Below are positions 54,617 through 64,000 of a DNA stretch of 64,000 nucleotides, one piece after another. Position numbers and translations under genes: made by a program. Each line of letters begins with the position of its first letter. Position 1 is the first letter of the stretch. Source of the stretch: Pollutimonas subterranea (GTDB taxonomy: Bacteria > Pseudomonadota > Gammaproteobacteria > Burkholderiales > Burkholderiaceae_B); the NCBI RefSeq assembly GCF_002849655.1, contig NZ_PDNW01000002.1:124001-188000 (forward strand), in the 5' to 3' direction. The notes under the pieces are model-generated. The model was not told where the DNA came from. It saw only the letters and a list, made by a program, of their open reading frames with translations, and did no database searches.

Positions 54617-54650
54617 TTTTGCCGTGGCGGGTCGTCACTTTCGGCAGCGT

Positions 54651-56711
54651 TCAAAACTCGACCCTTACCCCCGCCATGATGCTGCGGCCCTGGAGGGGCG
54701 CCTCGCGAGAAATAAATGACGTGTGGTTGTAAGCCAGCTTGTTCATCAAATTGCTGCCTTTCAAGTACAACAGGAAGTCCGTGTCAGCCATTGTGCCTTT
54801 GTACGATACTCCGGCACCCAACAAGCCATAGCCGGATGTGGTCTCTTCATAGCTCGCAATGCGGTTTTGGCTTAGAACCTGTGTGTACTCCAGGAAGCCG
54901 CCCCAGCGGTCCCACGTCAGGTCGGTGCGCGTTCCGATGCGTGCCGAGGGTATGCGCGGCAGGTCGCCGGCGCCATCACGCAGCTTGCCACGCACATAAT
55001 CACCAAAGACGGTCACCGACATATTCGGCGAGAACCGGTATGAAGCTTCAGCCTCAACGCCGGCAAAGAAGGCATCGCCTTGCGTATATTCGATCAGGCG
55101 AAAATCCTCGTGCTGGTCCAGTGTATTGCCATAGATGTAGCCGTCAATACGACTAAGAAAGAGGTTAACCGCAAAGCGCAGGTCGCCATCCGTTTTGCGC
55201 AGACCCAAATCCACCGTGCGGGCTGTTTCCTTGTCGAGGCTGGCGTTGCCTTTCTCGTAGGTCAGCGTGGCAAAGTGCACGCCCCGGGCGTAGAGTTCCT
55301 GCACATTCGGCATGCGTTGTGAGCGCGATACGGAGAGCGACGCAGCGTACCCGGGCACGAAATTCCAGGTCGAGCCCGCTGACAGTGACGTAGCGTTGCC
55401 ATCGTAGTCAGGCTGGATACCGCTTTCGGGGGAGACCGATTGCCATTCGTGGCGCGCACCAAGCTCAAAGCGCCAATCATTCCATTCATAGCTTTCCAAC
55501 AGGAACAAACCGGTAGACTGGGTGCGGGTATTAGGGATGAAGTTCTCCGCGCCCCCAAAGGATGCAAAATCATAGCGTGAGGCCTGCATGCCAACCACGC
55601 CATCCCAACCGGCCAACGGCTTATGGCGCAACTCCAGTCGTCCGTCGTAGCCCCGATTGGTAAAGGTCGTGCCCAATTCGCCATCGTCACGCTCGTCGTG
55701 CCTATAGTCGGTATAGCCGCCGCGAAAACTCAGATTGGAAAAACCGGCGAAAGGATCCCGAAGCTCGCCTCGTAGGTCCAGCCGATCACTGCGCAGATGC
55801 GCGGTCGCGGCATGCTCTCCGTGCTCACGATCATGGTCGTGGTCGTGGTCGTCATCGTGGCCATGGTCATGGCCACCGCAATGCAGCGTCGAACCATGCG
55901 GATGGCAGTCCTCGTACTCATGACTGTGGCCAGGCAAGCCGTAGTCGTCCTCGCGATACGAATAGGCTGCTCCGATATAGCCTCGACTTCCTATGAACGA
56001 CAGTCCGACGCTGCCCGTGGTGCTGTCGGCATTGGAGTTGGGCACCCGGCTTTCAGTCCAATCCGCCACGCGATAGTCGTCGGCACGACGCCTCGCGCCC
56101 TCTACGTGCACGGCAATATTGCCTTCTCCCACAGTCAATCCGACGGCCCCGGCTCGTTCTTTCGCCGCTGTGGCGCCCAGCACCTCGATCGAGCCACTGA
56201 ACCCGTTCTCCGGTATCTCGGTGGGAATCTTGTCGTCCAGCACATTGACCACCCCGCCAATGGCGCCGCCGCCGTACAACAGCGCGGAGGGACCGCGCAG
56301 GATTTCAACACGGCGGGCCAGCAACGTATCGACCGTCACTACATGGTCGGGCGACACTCCGGACGCGTCCATCACCTCGGATCCATCGCTTAAGACCTTG
56401 ACGCGCGGTGCCGTTTGCCCGCGGATTACCGGCCGGCTTGCCCCACCACCAAACGTATCGGCGCGCACACCGGGCTCGCCTTCAAGCAGTTCACCCAGCG
56501 TGCTGCGGCGATTCAACGTCAGGCGCTCGCCCTGCAACACACTGGCCGGTGTCGTCAAACTGTCACTGTCCAAACCGAGCGGGTTAGCCGTCACGATGAT
56601 GGATGGCAAGCTCCCGACCGAGGTGGGCGCGGTCTTGGTTGTCTGCGCATAGGCAGGCTGCGCGAACGCCATAACCAAGGCCAGTGTCAAAGGGCGGGGG
56701 ATCGGTCGCAT
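54651..56711 (-). CDS. znuD: TonB-dependent outer-membrane receptor, ZnuD-like zinc receptor
   Basis: This 686-aa TonB-dependent receptor has a signal peptide (cleavage near AYAQ, residue 23), a plug domain (ASVLQGERLTLNRRSTLGELLEGEPGV, then VRGQTAPRVKVL) and a 22-strand barrel ending in VRVEF. An extracellular loop at about residues 263-305 is packed with His, Asp and Cys (CHPHGS, CGGHDHGH, DHDHDHD), as in Neisseria ZnuD. It should bind and import zinc. A Zur-like operator lies 20 bases upstream of its start. Confidence 0.88.
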   Translation of the reverse strand: MRPIPRPLTLALVMAFAQPAYAQTTKTAPTSVGSLPSIIVTANPLGLDSDSLTTPASVLQGERLTLNRRSTLGELLEGEPGVRADTFGGGASRPVIRGQTAPRVKVLSDGSEVMDASGVSPDHVVTVDTLLARRVEILRGPSALLYGGGAIGGVVNVLDDKIPTEIPENGFSGSIEVLGATAAKERAGAVGLTVGEGNIAVHVEGARRRADDYRVADWTESRVPNSNADSTTGSVGLSFIGSRGYIGAAYSYREDDYGLPGHSHEYEDCHPHGSTLHCGGHDHGHDDDHDHDHDREHGEHAATAHLRSDRLDLRGELRDPFAGFSNLSFRGGYTDYRHDERDDGELGTTFTNRGYDGRLELRHKPLAGWDGVVGMQASRYDFASFGGAENFIPNTRTQSTGLFLLESYEWNDWRFELGARHEWQSVSPESGIQPDYDGNATSLSAGSTWNFVPGYAASLSVSRSQRMPNVQELYARGVHFATLTYEKGNASLDKETARTVDLGLRKTDGDLRFAVNLFLSRIDGYIYGNTLDQHEDFRLIEYTQGDAFFAGVEAEASYRFSPNMSVTVFGDYVRGKLRDGAGDLPRIPSARIGTRTDLTWDRWGGFLEYTQVLSQNRIASYEETTSGYGLLGAGVSYKGTMADTDFLLYLKGSNLMNKLAYNHTSFISREAPLQGRSIMAGVRVEF

Positions 56712-56730
56712 GAGTACTCCTAGAAAAATA

Positions 56731-56752
56731 ATGTAATGTTATAACATAACAT
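56731..56752. promoter_or_regulatory. Zur-like operator upstream of znuD
   Basis: A 22-base dyad has a perfect 12-base core, ATGTTATAACAT (56736-56747), and outer arms ATGT and ACAT, with a single mismatched pair at 56735/56748. This agrees with the GTTATAnnATAAC-type Zur boxes of proteobacteria. It lies 20 bases before the receptor start and is placed to repress it when zinc is ample. Confidence 0.8.
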
Positions 56753-56797
56753 ATTATCTGAGCATTAGGCCCCACCCCGTTTCTATCCTATACTCGC

Positions 56798-56884
56798 TCG
56801 CACGCAGGGGTACTCGCTGTTTACAGCGGGTTGAGAAAGGCCCTTCGTACCAGTACGGATAATGCCGATGCTGGGAGCGTGCCC
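56798..56884 (+). ncRNA. TPP riboswitch (thi-box) upstream of thiC
   Basis: The closing stem GCACGC (56800-56805) pairs with GCGTGC (56877-56882). Inside are the AGGGGT side, TTGAGA (56831-56836, variant of CTGAGA) and the GGATAATGCCG block, the conserved thi-box elements in the right order. It senses thiamine pyrophosphate and controls thiC. A candidate -10 hexamer TATACT lies at 56789-56794. Confidence 0.9.
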
Positions 56885-56910
56885 GTTGATATCGTTTGAC
56901 TTCATGTCAT

Positions 56911-56939
56911 CCGATAGCGACGGGTCTATTCCCTATCGG
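56911..56939 (+). promoter_or_regulatory. hairpin in the thiC leader, likely expression platform
   Basis: CCGATAG (56911-56917) pairs with CTATCGG (56933-56939), with inner GGG/CCC pairing possible. It lies between the riboswitch and the GGAG ribosome site at 56957. No clean T-run follows, so translational control is more likely than a classical terminator. Confidence 0.55.
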
Positions 56940-56951
56940 CTCCATTATTGA

Positions 56952-58880
<1,929 letters not shown>

Positions 58881-58921
58881 CCTAAGCCCCCCCACATGAA
58901 TCATGTACCGGAACCCGATCG

Positions 58922-60415
58922 ATGACTCAACGCATAAATCCCGTTACTGCCACGCATAAGGCAAATCTGGACAGCAAGCAGAGCGCGACGCGTTGGCGGA
59001 TCCTGATTGTCCTGTTGACGGCGCTCTTCATGTCGCTCGTCGGCGTAAGCATCGTCAACGTGGCTCTTCCATCGATGCAGAATGCGCTCCATGCCTCGCA
59101 ATCGGATATCCAATGGGTGCTTTCAGGCTACGCGCTGACGTTCGGCGTTGTTCTGGTCAGCGCCGGACGCGCGGGCGACCTCATGGGACGTGGCGGCCTC
59201 TTCCTCATTGGAACGGCCATATTCACGGTTTCTTCGGTCGCAGCCGGCCTGGCTCCGGACGCCACTTGGCTCAACGTCGCGCGCTTCGTGCAAGGGTTGG
59301 GCTCGGGGCTGCTAAGCCCACAGGGCATCGGCATGATCCAGCAATACTTCAGGGGCGCCGAACGCGGTCGGGCATTTGGCTATCTGGGCACTGTCGTGGG
59401 CTTCTCCGTCGCGATCGGACCGGTACTCGGGGGGCTCCTGATCGAGCTGGGTGGTGCCAGCATCGGTTGGCGGCTCACTTTCCTGGTCAACGTCCCCATC
59501 GGGCTCATGACGATTGTTCTGGGCTTGCGCTGGTTTCCCCGCCCCCTCTTCGCCTATGTCGGAAATCCTGAAGAACCACGATCAAACCGAAACAGCAGCA
59601 TTCTGCGCTCGCTGGATCCCGTCGGCGCCGGCTTGCTCGGCCTGGCGGTGCTGGCCGTTCTGTTTCCGTTCATGGAATTCCGCAGCTCGCCACTGACGTG
59701 GCTGCTGGTGCCCGCTGGCCTCGTACTGGCCTATATGTGGGTCAAGTGGGAGCGTCGTTACGCTCGCCTGGGCGGCAGTCCCATGGTCGATCTGAATATT
59801 TTCTCCATCTCGAGTTTTACCAACGGAACCCTGATCATGACGCTCTACTTCCTGGGGATGACCAGTGTCTGGGTCCTGGTGGCGCTCTACGTGCAATTGG
59901 GCACTGGCAAGACCGCATTTGAAGCCGGGCTGTTTGGCGTACCGGCGGCGCTGCTGTCCGCCTATGCCGCCGCCTGGGCCGGCAAACGAGTCATGCGCTA
60001 TGGCCGCAGGATCGTCATCGGCGGCCTTTTGCTGGCGCTACTGGGCCTGGCATTGAGCATACTCGTTGCGTTGTTCCATGAGAAAGGCGCGATCAGCATC
60101 TGGTGGTTGCTGTTGACGCTGTCCTTCATCGGTTTGGCGCAAGGCTCCATCATCAGCCCGAACCAGGCGCTGACGCTGGCAGATGTGCCGCTGGACTACG
60201 CAGGAAGTTCGGGTGCCATTATGCAGACTGGCCAGCGCATCGGTACCTCGATAGGCATTGCCGTGATCACGGCCGCCACCTTTGCATCGCTCGACGCCTC
60301 ATCATCCTGGGCAACCGCCGTCATGGTCGGCTTTGGCATAATTTTTTTTGTGGTCTTCCTGACCTTGATCGTAGCCATCAAAGATATGCATGAGCGCAAT
60401 AAGCCAGTTGTGTAG
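58922..60415 (+). CDS. DHA2-family (EmrB/QacA-type) multidrug efflux MFS
   Basis: This 497-aa transporter has about 14 hydrophobic spans, the expected DHA2 count. SIVNVALPSMQNALH, WVLSGYALTFG, the motif A region GRAGDLMGRGG and the motif C region VGFSVAIGPVLGGLLIE are family features. It probably exports drugs or organic solutes by proton antiport. It begins 41 bases after thiC; no terminator is clear between them, so read-through is possible. Convergent to yceI. Confidence 0.9.
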   Translation: MTQRINPVTATHKANLDSKQSATRWRILIVLLTALFMSLVGVSIVNVALPSMQNALHASQSDIQWVLSGYALTFGVVLVSAGRAGDLMGRGGLFLIGTAIFTVSSVAAGLAPDATWLNVARFVQGLGSGLLSPQGIGMIQQYFRGAERGRAFGYLGTVVGFSVAIGPVLGGLLIELGGASIGWRLTFLVNVPIGLMTIVLGLRWFPRPLFAYVGNPEEPRSNRNSSILRSLDPVGAGLLGLAVLAVLFPFMEFRSSPLTWLLVPAGLVLAYMWVKWERRYARLGGSPMVDLNIFSISSFTNGTLIMTLYFLGMTSVWVLVALYVQLGTGKTAFEAGLFGVPAALLSAYAAAWAGKRVMRYGRRIVIGGLLLALLGLALSILVALFHEKGAISIWWLLLTLSFIGLAQGSIISPNQALTLADVPLDYAGSSGAIMQTGQRIGTSIGIAVITAATFASLDASSSWATAVMVGFGIIFFVVFLTLIVAIKDMHERNKPVV

Positions 60416-60498
60416 CGTAAATCGCGGGGCTGCCACTACGAAGAACGAGCGGCACTCTTGGTATGAGCGCCGCTCGCAAACCAAGACTTAACTACTGA

Positions 60499-61089
60499 TT
60501 ATTTTCGTATTGCTTCGATTTGGATCAACAGGCGAACATCATCGGGAATGCCTTTATCGATGCCCCAGGTCATGCCCCATTGACTGCGTTTGATGGTGGT
60601 TTCAAAGTCTCCGCCGCAAATCTGAGCTTTCATTCTGGCATTATCGTAGCAGTTGAAGTTGCTGGCGGTGAGCGTAACCGGTGCAGTTTTGCCGAGCATC
60701 GTCAACTGGCCCGTTAACGCTTTTACCTTATCGCCGTCGAAGCTGAAATCCGTACCGATGAACTTGGCCGTGGGTGCTTTGGCGACGTCAAGGAAGTCCT
60801 GGTTTTTCAGATGAGCATCGAAGTCAGGTATGCCGGAGCTGATGGAGTTGGCGTTGATAGCGATGTCGGCTTGGCCCGTCCCGGCTTTGCGGTCCAGCAC
60901 GATGAAGCCGTCGACTTGGTCGAAACGGGCGCGTGTCGTCGAGGTCTTGGAGTGCGTGACTTCGACGTTGACGAAAGTATGAGTGGGCTCGATGTCGTAG
61001 CGGACGGGTTCGGCGTAGATAAATCCGGCCCATAGGCTCGATAGTGCGATTGCGGTGGCGATTCCGGTTTTTACTGATTTCAGGGTCAT
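60499..61089 (-). CDS. YceI family periplasmic protein
   Basis: This 196-aa protein has a Sec signal (about residues 1-26, ending FIYAEP) and the YceI lipocalin-like barrel: EPTHTFVNVEVTHSK, DGFIVLDRKAGTGQADIAI and HLKNQDFLDVAKAPTAKF. Such proteins bind polyisoprenoids or amphiphiles. It is convergent to the MFS gene; a GAGCGGC/GCCGCTC stem lies between them at 60447-60475 but without a T-run. Confidence 0.92.
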   Translation of the reverse strand: MTLKSVKTGIATAIALSSLWAGFIYAEPVRYDIEPTHTFVNVEVTHSKTSTTRARFDQVDGFIVLDRKAGTGQADIAINANSISSGIPDFDAHLKNQDFLDVAKAPTAKFIGTDFSFDGDKVKALTGQLTMLGKTAPVTLTASNFNCYDNARMKAQICGGDFETTIKRSQWGMTWGIDKGIPDDVRLLIQIEAIRK

Positions 61090-61303
61090 GGTGTGTTCTA
61101 CAGGTAAGTTCAGTTTTCACTTATGGAAAGCGCCAGGCGTTTGCATTGCGTGGCGCTCTCATCGCGGGCGAAGAAACCATTGTCAGTTTTTCTACTGAAG
61201 TGTTTTTGATTCTTCGCAAGTTCTGATTTACTGGTGGGTAGAACGTAATCCATTGAAACAGGTAACGCCGCTTAGGCGGGATACTCCCGCAAATCAGCAA
61301 ATG

Positions 61304-62182
61304 TCATAGGTGATCATTACGCACATCCAACGCGTCACGCAGCCCATCGCCGATGAAATTGAAGCTGGTCACAGCAATGGTGATCGTGATGCCCGGTACG
61401 ATGGCGAGCCATGGCGCAGTCGCCAGATATTGCTGCGCACCGTTCAGCATGTTGCCCCAGCTTGGCAATGGCGGCTGGATTCCGTAGCCGAGGAAGCTGA
61501 CATACGCTTCGAGCAGGATAGCGCGCGCCACTGTGAGAGTGGCGGCCACAATGATCGGGCCCATTACATTGGGCAGAATCTCGCGAAACATAATGTGGTT
61601 GCTGCTGAGGCCCAGCATCAGTCCTGCCTGTACGAACTCCCGCTCGCGCAGGGAGCTCACTTCGGCCTCGACGATACGGGCGACTTCCATCCAGCTTGTG
61701 ACGGCGATGATCACGGTGATCATTATCGGACTGGGCTTTAGCAGTGCGGCAAGCGCCAAAACCAGGAAAATCGAGGGAAACGCCAGAAAGGCATCGACCA
61801 CGCGCATCAGCGTAGCTCTCAGCCAACCGCCGCGATAGCCCGCAATGACTCCTACCGCGGTACCGATGATCGTCGAGAGGACCATTGCCGAGAAACCGAC
61901 CAGGAGCGAGATATTTCCGGCCTCCAGCAAACGCACAGTCTGGTCGCGGCCCAGAGGATCGGTGCCCAAATAATGTTGCCCGGTAAGGGGGGGCGCGAAG
62001 CGCGCGCGCAGGTCAATGTAAAGCGAGTCGTAAGGCAGAAGCCAGGGGCCCACGATACAAGCCAGCGTCAGTGCAGTAATCATGAAGATCCCGACCAGGG
62101 CCAGGCGATGGCGGGCGAACCGGCGCACGGCCCGGCTCTGCCACCAGCGACTGTGGCCGGACGATGTTGCGATAGCGGTCAT
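61304..62182 (-). CDS. dipeptide/oligopeptide-type ABC permease (DppC-like)
   Basis: This 292-aa permease has the DppC opening (HRLALVGIFMITALTLACIVGPWLLPYD), the HYLGTDPLGRDQ block and the EAA loop SLREREFVQAGLMLGLSSNHIMFREILPN near residue 175. It pairs with the upstream DppB-like permease, 21 bases away on the same strand. No ATPase gene is within the window, so one may lie elsewhere or be shared. The 214-base region to yceI holds no gene I can support. Confidence 0.92.
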   Translation of the reverse strand: MTAIATSSGHSRWWQSRAVRRFARHRLALVGIFMITALTLACIVGPWLLPYDSLYIDLRARFAPPLTGQHYLGTDPLGRDQTVRLLEAGNISLLVGFSAMVLSTIIGTAVGVIAGYRGGWLRATLMRVVDAFLAFPSIFLVLALAALLKPSPIMITVIIAVTSWMEVARIVEAEVSSLREREFVQAGLMLGLSSNHIMFREILPNVMGPIIVAATLTVARAILLEAYVSFLGYGIQPPLPSWGNMLNGAQQYLATAPWLAIVPGITITIAVTSFNFIGDGLRDALDVRNDHL

Positions 62183-62203
62183 AACAGTCTCCTGATTAAG
62201 GGG

Positions 62204-63154
62204 TCAGGCAAGGCGGATGCGTGGATCAACCGTCGCCACGATGACGTCGGCGATGAGGTTTCCAAGCAGTGTCAAAATGGCGGAGAGCATAAGAAGCCCC
62301 ATCACCACCGGGTAATCGCTGTAACCGAGGCTGTCGAGAAACAGCCGTCCCATTCCGGGCCAAGTGAAAACCGTCTCGGTTACCAGTGCGCCGCCGAGAA
62401 TCGTGGGCAGCTGCATTCCTGCCAGCGTGATCATAGGAAGCAGAGCATTGCCCACCACGTGCTTCATCACGACCCGGCGCTCTCGCACCCCCTTGGCCCG
62501 GGCAGTCTTGATGAAGTCTTGATTGATCACGTCGAGCGTGGCCGAGCGCATGTAGCGGCTCCAGGTGGCAATGCTCACCAGGGACAGTACGAGGCTCGGC
62601 AAGATAAGGTGATGCAGGTAGTTCAGTACCGACTGATCGCCGATCGTGTACATATTGCCCGCGGGCACCCAGCCGAGCTTTAGTGAGAATACATAGATAC
62701 CAACAAGGCCAAACCAGAAGGTCGGGATCGAAAGCGCGATCATGGCGCCGATGGTGGCGGTGTAGTCGAAACCCGAATAGCGGTGCGTCGCGCCACGGAT
62801 ACCTATCCATGTACCGATGGCGATGGAAATGGCCGTCGATGATCCCATCAGCAACAGCGTCGCGAAAAGATGTCGACCGATCACTTGCAGGACCGGAACG
62901 CCGTCGCGAAAAGAGGTGCCCCAGTCTCCGCGCAGCATTCGCCACGCCCAGTCGAAATATCGCAGAATCAGCGGTTTGTCGAGGCCAAGCTGACGGGTCA
63001 GGCGGTCGATGTCCGCCTGCGTCATGCTGGCGTCAAGTGCAAATTGCGATAAGGGACCGCCGGGTATCATGTTCAGCACCGTGAAGCCGATGATAGACAC
63101 GATCACCAGCAGGATAATGCTCTGCCACAGGCGATTAAACAGAAATCCGGCCAT
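62204..63154 (-). CDS. dipeptide/oligopeptide-type ABC permease (DppB-like)
   Basis: This 316-aa permease has the usual DppB features: N-terminal span in FLFNRLWQSIILLVIVSIIG, GDWGTSFRDGVPVLQVIG near residue 96, SIPTFWFGLVGIY, and the EAA loop DFIKTARAKGVRERRVVMKHV near residue 218. It forms the pore with the DppC-like protein. It follows the binding-protein gene by 73 bases. Confidence 0.93.
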   Translation of the reverse strand: MAGFLFNRLWQSIILLVIVSIIGFTVLNMIPGGPLSQFALDASMTQADIDRLTRQLGLDKPLILRYFDWAWRMLRGDWGTSFRDGVPVLQVIGRHLFATLLLMGSSTAISIAIGTWIGIRGATHRYSGFDYTATIGAMIALSIPTFWFGLVGIYVFSLKLGWVPAGNMYTIGDQSVLNYLHHLILPSLVLSLVSIATWSRYMRSATLDVINQDFIKTARAKGVRERRVVMKHVVGNALLPMITLAGMQLPTILGGALVTETVFTWPGMGRLFLDSLGYSDYPVVMGLLMLSAILTLLGNLIADVIVATVDPRIRLA

Positions 63155-63227
63155 TCAGCCCCCATCGGGATTACAGGACTTTGAAAGAAATGCCCGGGCA
63201 CTGCGCTTGCCCGGGCGGCGCATACGA

Positions 63228-64000
63228 TCAGGCCTTGCGGGACCAACCCGCCGCATTCCAGGATTCGCTGCGGGTGTTGCTGTTGCTGACCACGCCCTTG
63301 ATGTCCGACTTCCAGCCTTGGACGGAATTCTCTGAAAACAGGGGCAGAAAGGGCAGATCGGCGCGCACTGTCGCCTGAATTTCCTTGTAGATCTCGATCC
63401 GGCGCGCCTGGTCGAAGCTGCGTGCGCCTTCTTCCAGAAGCTGGTCGACGCGCGGATTGCTGTATTGCGCGGTATTCGAGCCCCGTCCGCCTTTGACGCG
63501 AGTTGCACCGCTATGGAAGCGGTTGAATACGTCGGGGTCCGCCCCCACCAGATAATTGATGCCCACCACGACAGAGTCGAATTGCGACAATGTCCAGAAA
63601 TCTCCCCAAATCACAGCGGCGGGCAGGTTCGAGATGGTCATCTCGATGCCGATCTCCTTCAGTGTCTGTTGGACAAATTGCTGCATCTGTTCGCGCAGAT
63701 GGTTGCCCGTCGTGGTCGAATTGGTGAACGCAAGCCGCACGCCATCCTTGGCGCGGATTCCGTCACGCCCCTTCACCCAACCTGCGTCATCAAGCAACTT
63801 CACCGCATTCTCGAGGCTGAACTCATGCTTGGGCAGGTCTTTGTTGTAGTAAATCGAGCCACGCGGCATGTAGGATTCGACGGGCTCAGGCAGGCCATAG
63901 TAGAGCGCATCGATGATCGACTGCTTATCAATGGCTGCATAGATTGCCTGGCGCACTGCCAGATCTTTGAAAACCGGACGTTCCAGATTGAGGTAAATCT
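63228..64000 (-). CDS. family-5 extracellular solute-binding protein, C-terminal part (5' end outside window)
   Basis: The frame is open to base 64000, so only the last 256 codons are visible; the ATG at 63956 is internal. The visible part has VRQAIYAAIDKQSIIDALYYG and DLPKHEFSLENAVKLLDDAGW, the standard SBP_bac_5 blocks of peptide/nickel/opine-type importers. It should hand its ligand to the two permeases downstream. Ligand unknown. Confidence 0.9.
   Translation of the reverse strand, partial: IYLNLERPVFKDLAVRQAIYAAIDKQSIIDALYYGLPEPVESYMPRGSIYYNKDLPKHEFSLENAVKLLDDAGWVKGRDGIRAKDGVRLAFTNSTTTGNHLREQMQQFVQQTLKEIGIEMTISNLPAAVIWGDFWTLSQFDSVVVGINYLVGADPDVFNRFHSGATRVKGGRGSNTAQYSNPRVDQLLEEGARSFDQARRIEIYKEIQATVRADLPFLPLFSENSVQGWKSDIKGVVSNSNTRSESWNAAGWSRKA

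Noticed and set aside
60447-60475. Hairpin between the MFS and yceI genes as a terminator
   Set aside because: The GAGCGGC/GCCGCTC stem is perfect but its loop is long and no T-run follows on either strand.

Overview
The window looks like chromosomal DNA of a moderately GC-rich betaproteobacterium, most likely Burkholderiales/Alcaligenaceae (relatives of Pusillimonas, Castellaniella, Bordetella). Supporting signs are the EarP/EF-P pair with Arg32, a DUF2863 protein, the AcnD-PrpF form of the methylcitrate cycle, an orphan TctC ('Bug') binding protein, and the DUF423 and DUF1178 families. No phage, insertion sequence, integrase or CRISPR array is visible. No stretch longer than 300 bases lacks a gene.

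Layout. 1-6014: methylcitrate (propionate) genes prpC (5' part outside the window), acnD, prpF, prpD. 6145-9574: two small proteins, then acnB behind an unusual four-half-site operator. 9681-13282: DUF2863, earP, efp, and DUF1178 on the other strand. 13375-20403 (minus): a thermonuclease-family gene and a YejABEF-type peptide importer, tightly overlapped. 20535-24972: AidB-like protein, CorA, an acyl-CoA dehydrogenase, DUF423. 24966-27922: deacylase and TctC, divergent from a LysR regulator.

28000-41778 is the most coherent block: a complete Entner-Doudoroff (ED) route. edd-eda and zwf-pgl-glk-hexR each lie behind HexR-type operators. Between them, on the minus strand, is a 2-ketogluconate operon (kguE-kguK-kguD) behind a PtxS-type LacI regulator and a perfect PtxS palindrome. 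In this operon an amino-acid-type (PAAT) ABC transporter stands where Pseudomonas has the MFS carrier KguT. Its binding protein keeps the carboxylate-binding Arg but has Ser where amino-acid binders have the amine-binding Asp. Predicted flow: 2-ketogluconate import, phosphorylation (KguK), reduction to 6-phosphogluconate (KguD), then Edd/Eda; glucose enters through Glk, Zwf and Pgl.

41783-47155: a catabolic operon (two SDRs, a short 3-hydroxyacyl-CoA-type dehydrogenase and a beta-keto acid cleavage enzyme) divergent from a FadR-type GntR regulator, then adenine deaminase. 47208-51256: cold-shock protein, AAG-type DNA glycosylase, tRNA-Arg(ACG), a phosphoribosyltransferase-HAD fusion, an FMN alpha-hydroxy-acid dehydrogenase and a gamma-carbonic-anhydrase-like protein. 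51340-56752 (minus): a ZnuD-like TonB receptor with a His-rich loop behind a strong Zur-like operator, followed by a LodA/LodB-type quinoprotein amine-oxidase pair whose LodA carries a twin-arginine signal. 56798-58880: TPP riboswitch and thiC. 58922-64000: DHA2 efflux pump, YceI protein, and part of a dipeptide-type ABC transporter.

Main leads: the ABC-type 2-ketogluconate uptake operon, and the Zur-box/ZnuD/LodAB arrangement. All functions are read from sequence motifs and remembered family features; no database search was run.
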